From Pachypanchax playfairii (Eukaryota > Chordata > Actinopteri > Cyprinodontiformes > Aplocheilidae), in NCBI GenBank assembly GCA_006937955.1, contig SSNP01000080.1, forward strand, positions 850,597 to 914,596: a stretch of DNA of 64,000 bases, read 5' to 3'. Position 1 is the stretch's first letter. The number at the start of each line of letters is the position of its first letter. The position numbers and the translations under genes were made by a program. Below, piece by piece: positions 61,514-64,000 of the stretch. The notes below the pieces were generated by a model. That model searched no databases. It was not told the origin of the DNA and saw only the letters and a list, made by a program, of their open reading frames with translations.

Positions 61514-64000
61514 TCACAGGTTCGGCGCTAACCAGTTCAGAAACTTCATGGCCAACTCAAATCCTAAGAAACAAGCCTGAAAACAACAATGAGAGAAAAT
61601 TATATTTGCTTTAGAACAAGGACTGAAAAACTGTTGAACGTCAGCAATTAAGAGTTTGTTAAAGTTTTACAGCCAAGAAAAAGAAGTTTTGATGAAAGAT
61701 TTGAGTCATAAATGAGCAGCTCCATCACAATATTTTATTAAATTAGCTTTAAAGCTTCTAGTTCTTTAAAAGTGTAGTTTTCTGATCCAGAACTACAATC
61801 ATGTCTGCTGCTTCCTTCTTATGAAAGCTTTGATCTGTCGCCCCCTGCTGGTCATTCTTATAGCAGCATTAAGATCAGATGTCTGATTTAAATCATCAGC
61901 TGAATATTTCATCTGAGATATAAAAGAGAAATTATCCACCAAATACAGCAGATACACTGACACATGTTAATGATCTGAGCCTGTTAAATCCACTCACTGC
62001 GTTAGCGGGGAAAGCTCTGAGCATGACGGCGTTAAAGCCTTTATACAGAGAGGTCACGCCCTCTTCCCGGATCAGCTCCCGCAGAACGTCTCGGAAACCG
62101 TTGGGATATTTTCCTGCAGGAGCTGCAAAAGAGAGAGAAAGGTGTTTAATTAGATTCTTTTAAACAAAAAGTTCCACTTTTAGATCTAAATATGGGGGGA
62201 AAAAAACAACAAGAAAATGAACAAATAAGTTCCTTCATAGAAATAAAAACAAACAGATCTGAGCCATAATTTCATTTTAAAAAGTAGCTTTTCTGAAGCG
62301 AACCTGTTTGAAAGCGAGACTTCAGAACGTCGGGGGGAATGGCGACGGCCCAGTTACAGATCCCGGCAATTCCTCCAGCAAACAGCACGCTGGGAACACT
62401 GAGCTCGTCATGGCTGCCAGGACAAGACAACACGTCCAGCTGCTCAGGAGCTTTAATAAACACAAACATCTGTATGTGGAAGCGGAGAGGAGGAGAGAAC
62501 ACTCACCTCTTTCCTGCTGGTGTGAGGACGTTCTTCAGGCACTCATAAGACATAAAGTACATCCCACTGGCTGGAACATCTGAGAAACACATCAATATGA
62601 GCTGCAGAGACGTTCCACTAGAACATCAAGTATACAGGATACGTTCCATTAAACTTCACAAAAACCATCAGTGTTTCTGATAAACATGTGGTTTTATTTA
62701 TGATAACAAACATCAAGAGAAATGAAACTAACAGCTCACAGCTGATAACTGATTTACTAGCTGGACGTCTGCAGAGCGCCGGGACGATAAGCAGGTTCCA
62801 AAAGTCCAAAGTAACCGACTTCAATATTTATGTTTGATTTACTAAATTACTCACGACTTATTGCAAACAGATGTTTTATATGATCATATCATGAAACTCA
62901 ACACAAGATTCATGCAAACATTTACACGAAGTCTGTAAAATCTGAGATCCGTCAAAAATATATAAAAGACCGGAGGACTGATGTCATAACATGAAGACGT
63001 TAACCCCGTCGTACAGGGAATATAACAACCACAGTCCAGATGTTTGGGTGTGAAAAATACAATGTGGAACTTTGTTGTCACGTTTTTTAAAAAACATCTT
63101 TGTGTTTGTGCTCATGTGGACAACTCTATCTTCATTCTATACCCTCTGAACACCACGTGGAGGTATTATTTTGTTAAAAATATTGTTTTTTATGGAAATG
63201 TTCCATATTCCACCTTTAATATAGAACAGATGTGTAAAACGTGTCGTGAAACAGACGATGATTCACGGCGACGAACAAATATGACGGAGCAAATAACTGA
63301 AATAACCTTTAATCACTTTGAGCGGAGACTTCATTAAATGTGTTTGTGTCATTAGAGATTTTCAAACATATTTGTTTGTTATTTTTTTTACGTGGAGCCA
63401 CAGAGATCCAACCAGCACACAGTGGATGAGAAGTGGGAAACAAAAAAACTACGTGATGTTCTGACTGATGTAACCGGCAGAGGGTCGGTTTCATCTGTGT
63501 TCACAGATAAGTGGAGATAGGTTTTTAGGATCCCCGCCCTCAGAACTGGACACGCTCACAGATGATGTCTGCAAACACTCACGTTCCTACAGGAAACCTG
63601 AGAAACGATCCAACGGGACGAACCTCTCATGAGAGTCAGAGCTGTTCCTTTGTAGACTCCTCTGATTCCAGCTTCTCTGTACAGCTGTTTGACACAGTCC
63701 ATGGGTCCGGCGTACTTCACCTCTCCCGTCGACGCCTGAATCTGAAAAACAAACATAACTGAGTTAAAAGAAACTGGCTGATTGCTGCTTCAGATTAGAT
63801 TATATGCACACGTGACCTCTGACCTGTAGGAGACATTTGATACGTTCTCCGGGAGCCATGATGGCTGTGGTGAAAACCCCCGACAGCATCCCGGCAGCAA
63901 ACAGCTGTGGATACCTGCAGGAGAGAAGAAGAAGACACAAACCATCACCCACGAGGCGCGAGATGTCTGCAGAACAACTTCACCTCTTCACATCCATCAC
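61514..64000 (-). CDS. slc25a20: mitochondrial carnitine/acylcarnitine carrier, C-terminal part (cut by window end)
   Basis: Seven exons are visible: 63984-64000 (continues past the window), 63824-63914, 63624-63741, 62507-62579, 62304-62413, 61998-62122 and 61514-61576 (597 nt, the last 198 residues of about 300). The second and third carrier repeats carry PGERIKCLLQIQAS and PPDVLKSRFQT, and other matches are YPQLFAAGMLSGVFTT, GIRGVYKGTALTLMRDVPAS, MYFMSYE, GGIAGICNWAVAIP, GVTSLYKGFNAVM, FPANAACFLGFE and the end FLNWLAPNL. The protein exchanges acylcarnitine for free carnitine across the inner mitochondrial membrane for fatty-acid oxidation. All phases close. It is tandem with prkar2a on the same strand, as in human 3p21. 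The 17 bases at the window edge are less certain. Confidence 0.93.

Overview
The window is teleost fish nuclear DNA. Introns with GT-AG borders interrupt genes that are clearly vertebrate orthologues, and the repeats (Tc1-like and hAT-like transposons, LINE fragments, long TG tracts) are of the kinds that fill fish genomes. Nothing bacterial or viral was seen. Gene models were built by hand from splice sites, reading phase and remembered family sequences, so exon borders are predictions.

Layout: (1) 179-3374, minus, necap2 (clathrin adaptor-ear binding); (2) 6358-7670, minus, szrd1 (SUZ-domain protein); (3) 10356-13707, plus, fbxo42 (F-box/Kelch ubiquitin-ligase adaptor); (4) 17135-20875, plus, slc25a34 (mitochondrial carrier); (5) 22122-24701, plus, tmem82; (6) 27586-31288, plus, fblim1 (migfilin, three LIM domains); (7) 38013-53815, plus, spen (four RRMs plus SPOC, with one 7.2-kb exon); (8) 55203-57629, minus, prkar2a (type II alpha regulatory subunit of PKA); (9) 61514-64000, minus, slc25a20 (carnitine/acylcarnitine carrier), cut by the window edge. 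Every gene except slc25a20 is complete from start to stop, and all phases close without a frameshift.

The order follows human synteny blocks as remembered: NECAP2-SZRD1-FBXO42 and SLC25A34-TMEM82-FBLIM1-SPEN both lie in 1p36, and PRKAR2A-SLC25A20 lie together in 3p21. The window therefore contains two block junctions, fbxo42|slc25a34 (about 14.3-17.1 kb) and spen|prkar2a (about 54-55 kb). The genes do not form one pathway; they are an ordinary syntenic stretch.

Mobile DNA lies between and inside the genes: an apparently intact 1,602-bp Tc1-like transposon (58311-59912) with a complete 340-residue DD34E transposase and 200-bp inverted repeats, a truncated Tc1-like relic (14719-15547), a Tc1-type end fragment (about 36.5 kb), two palindromic hAT-type MITEs (3863-4075; 24357-24572, the latter with an 8-bp target duplication), an L1/Tx1-type LINE remnant (about 34.4-35.7 kb), a second LINE reverse-transcriptase scrap (about 8.9-9.2 kb), and a four-unit minisatellite with long TG tracts (31813-33343).

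No new multi-gene system was found. The observations most worth a check are an alanine where RII subunits carry the autophosphorylated serine in prkar2a, a GC-AG intron that supplies a zinc ligand in the third LIM domain of fblim1, the apparently intact Tc1 element, and an unidentified open frame at 35758-36051.
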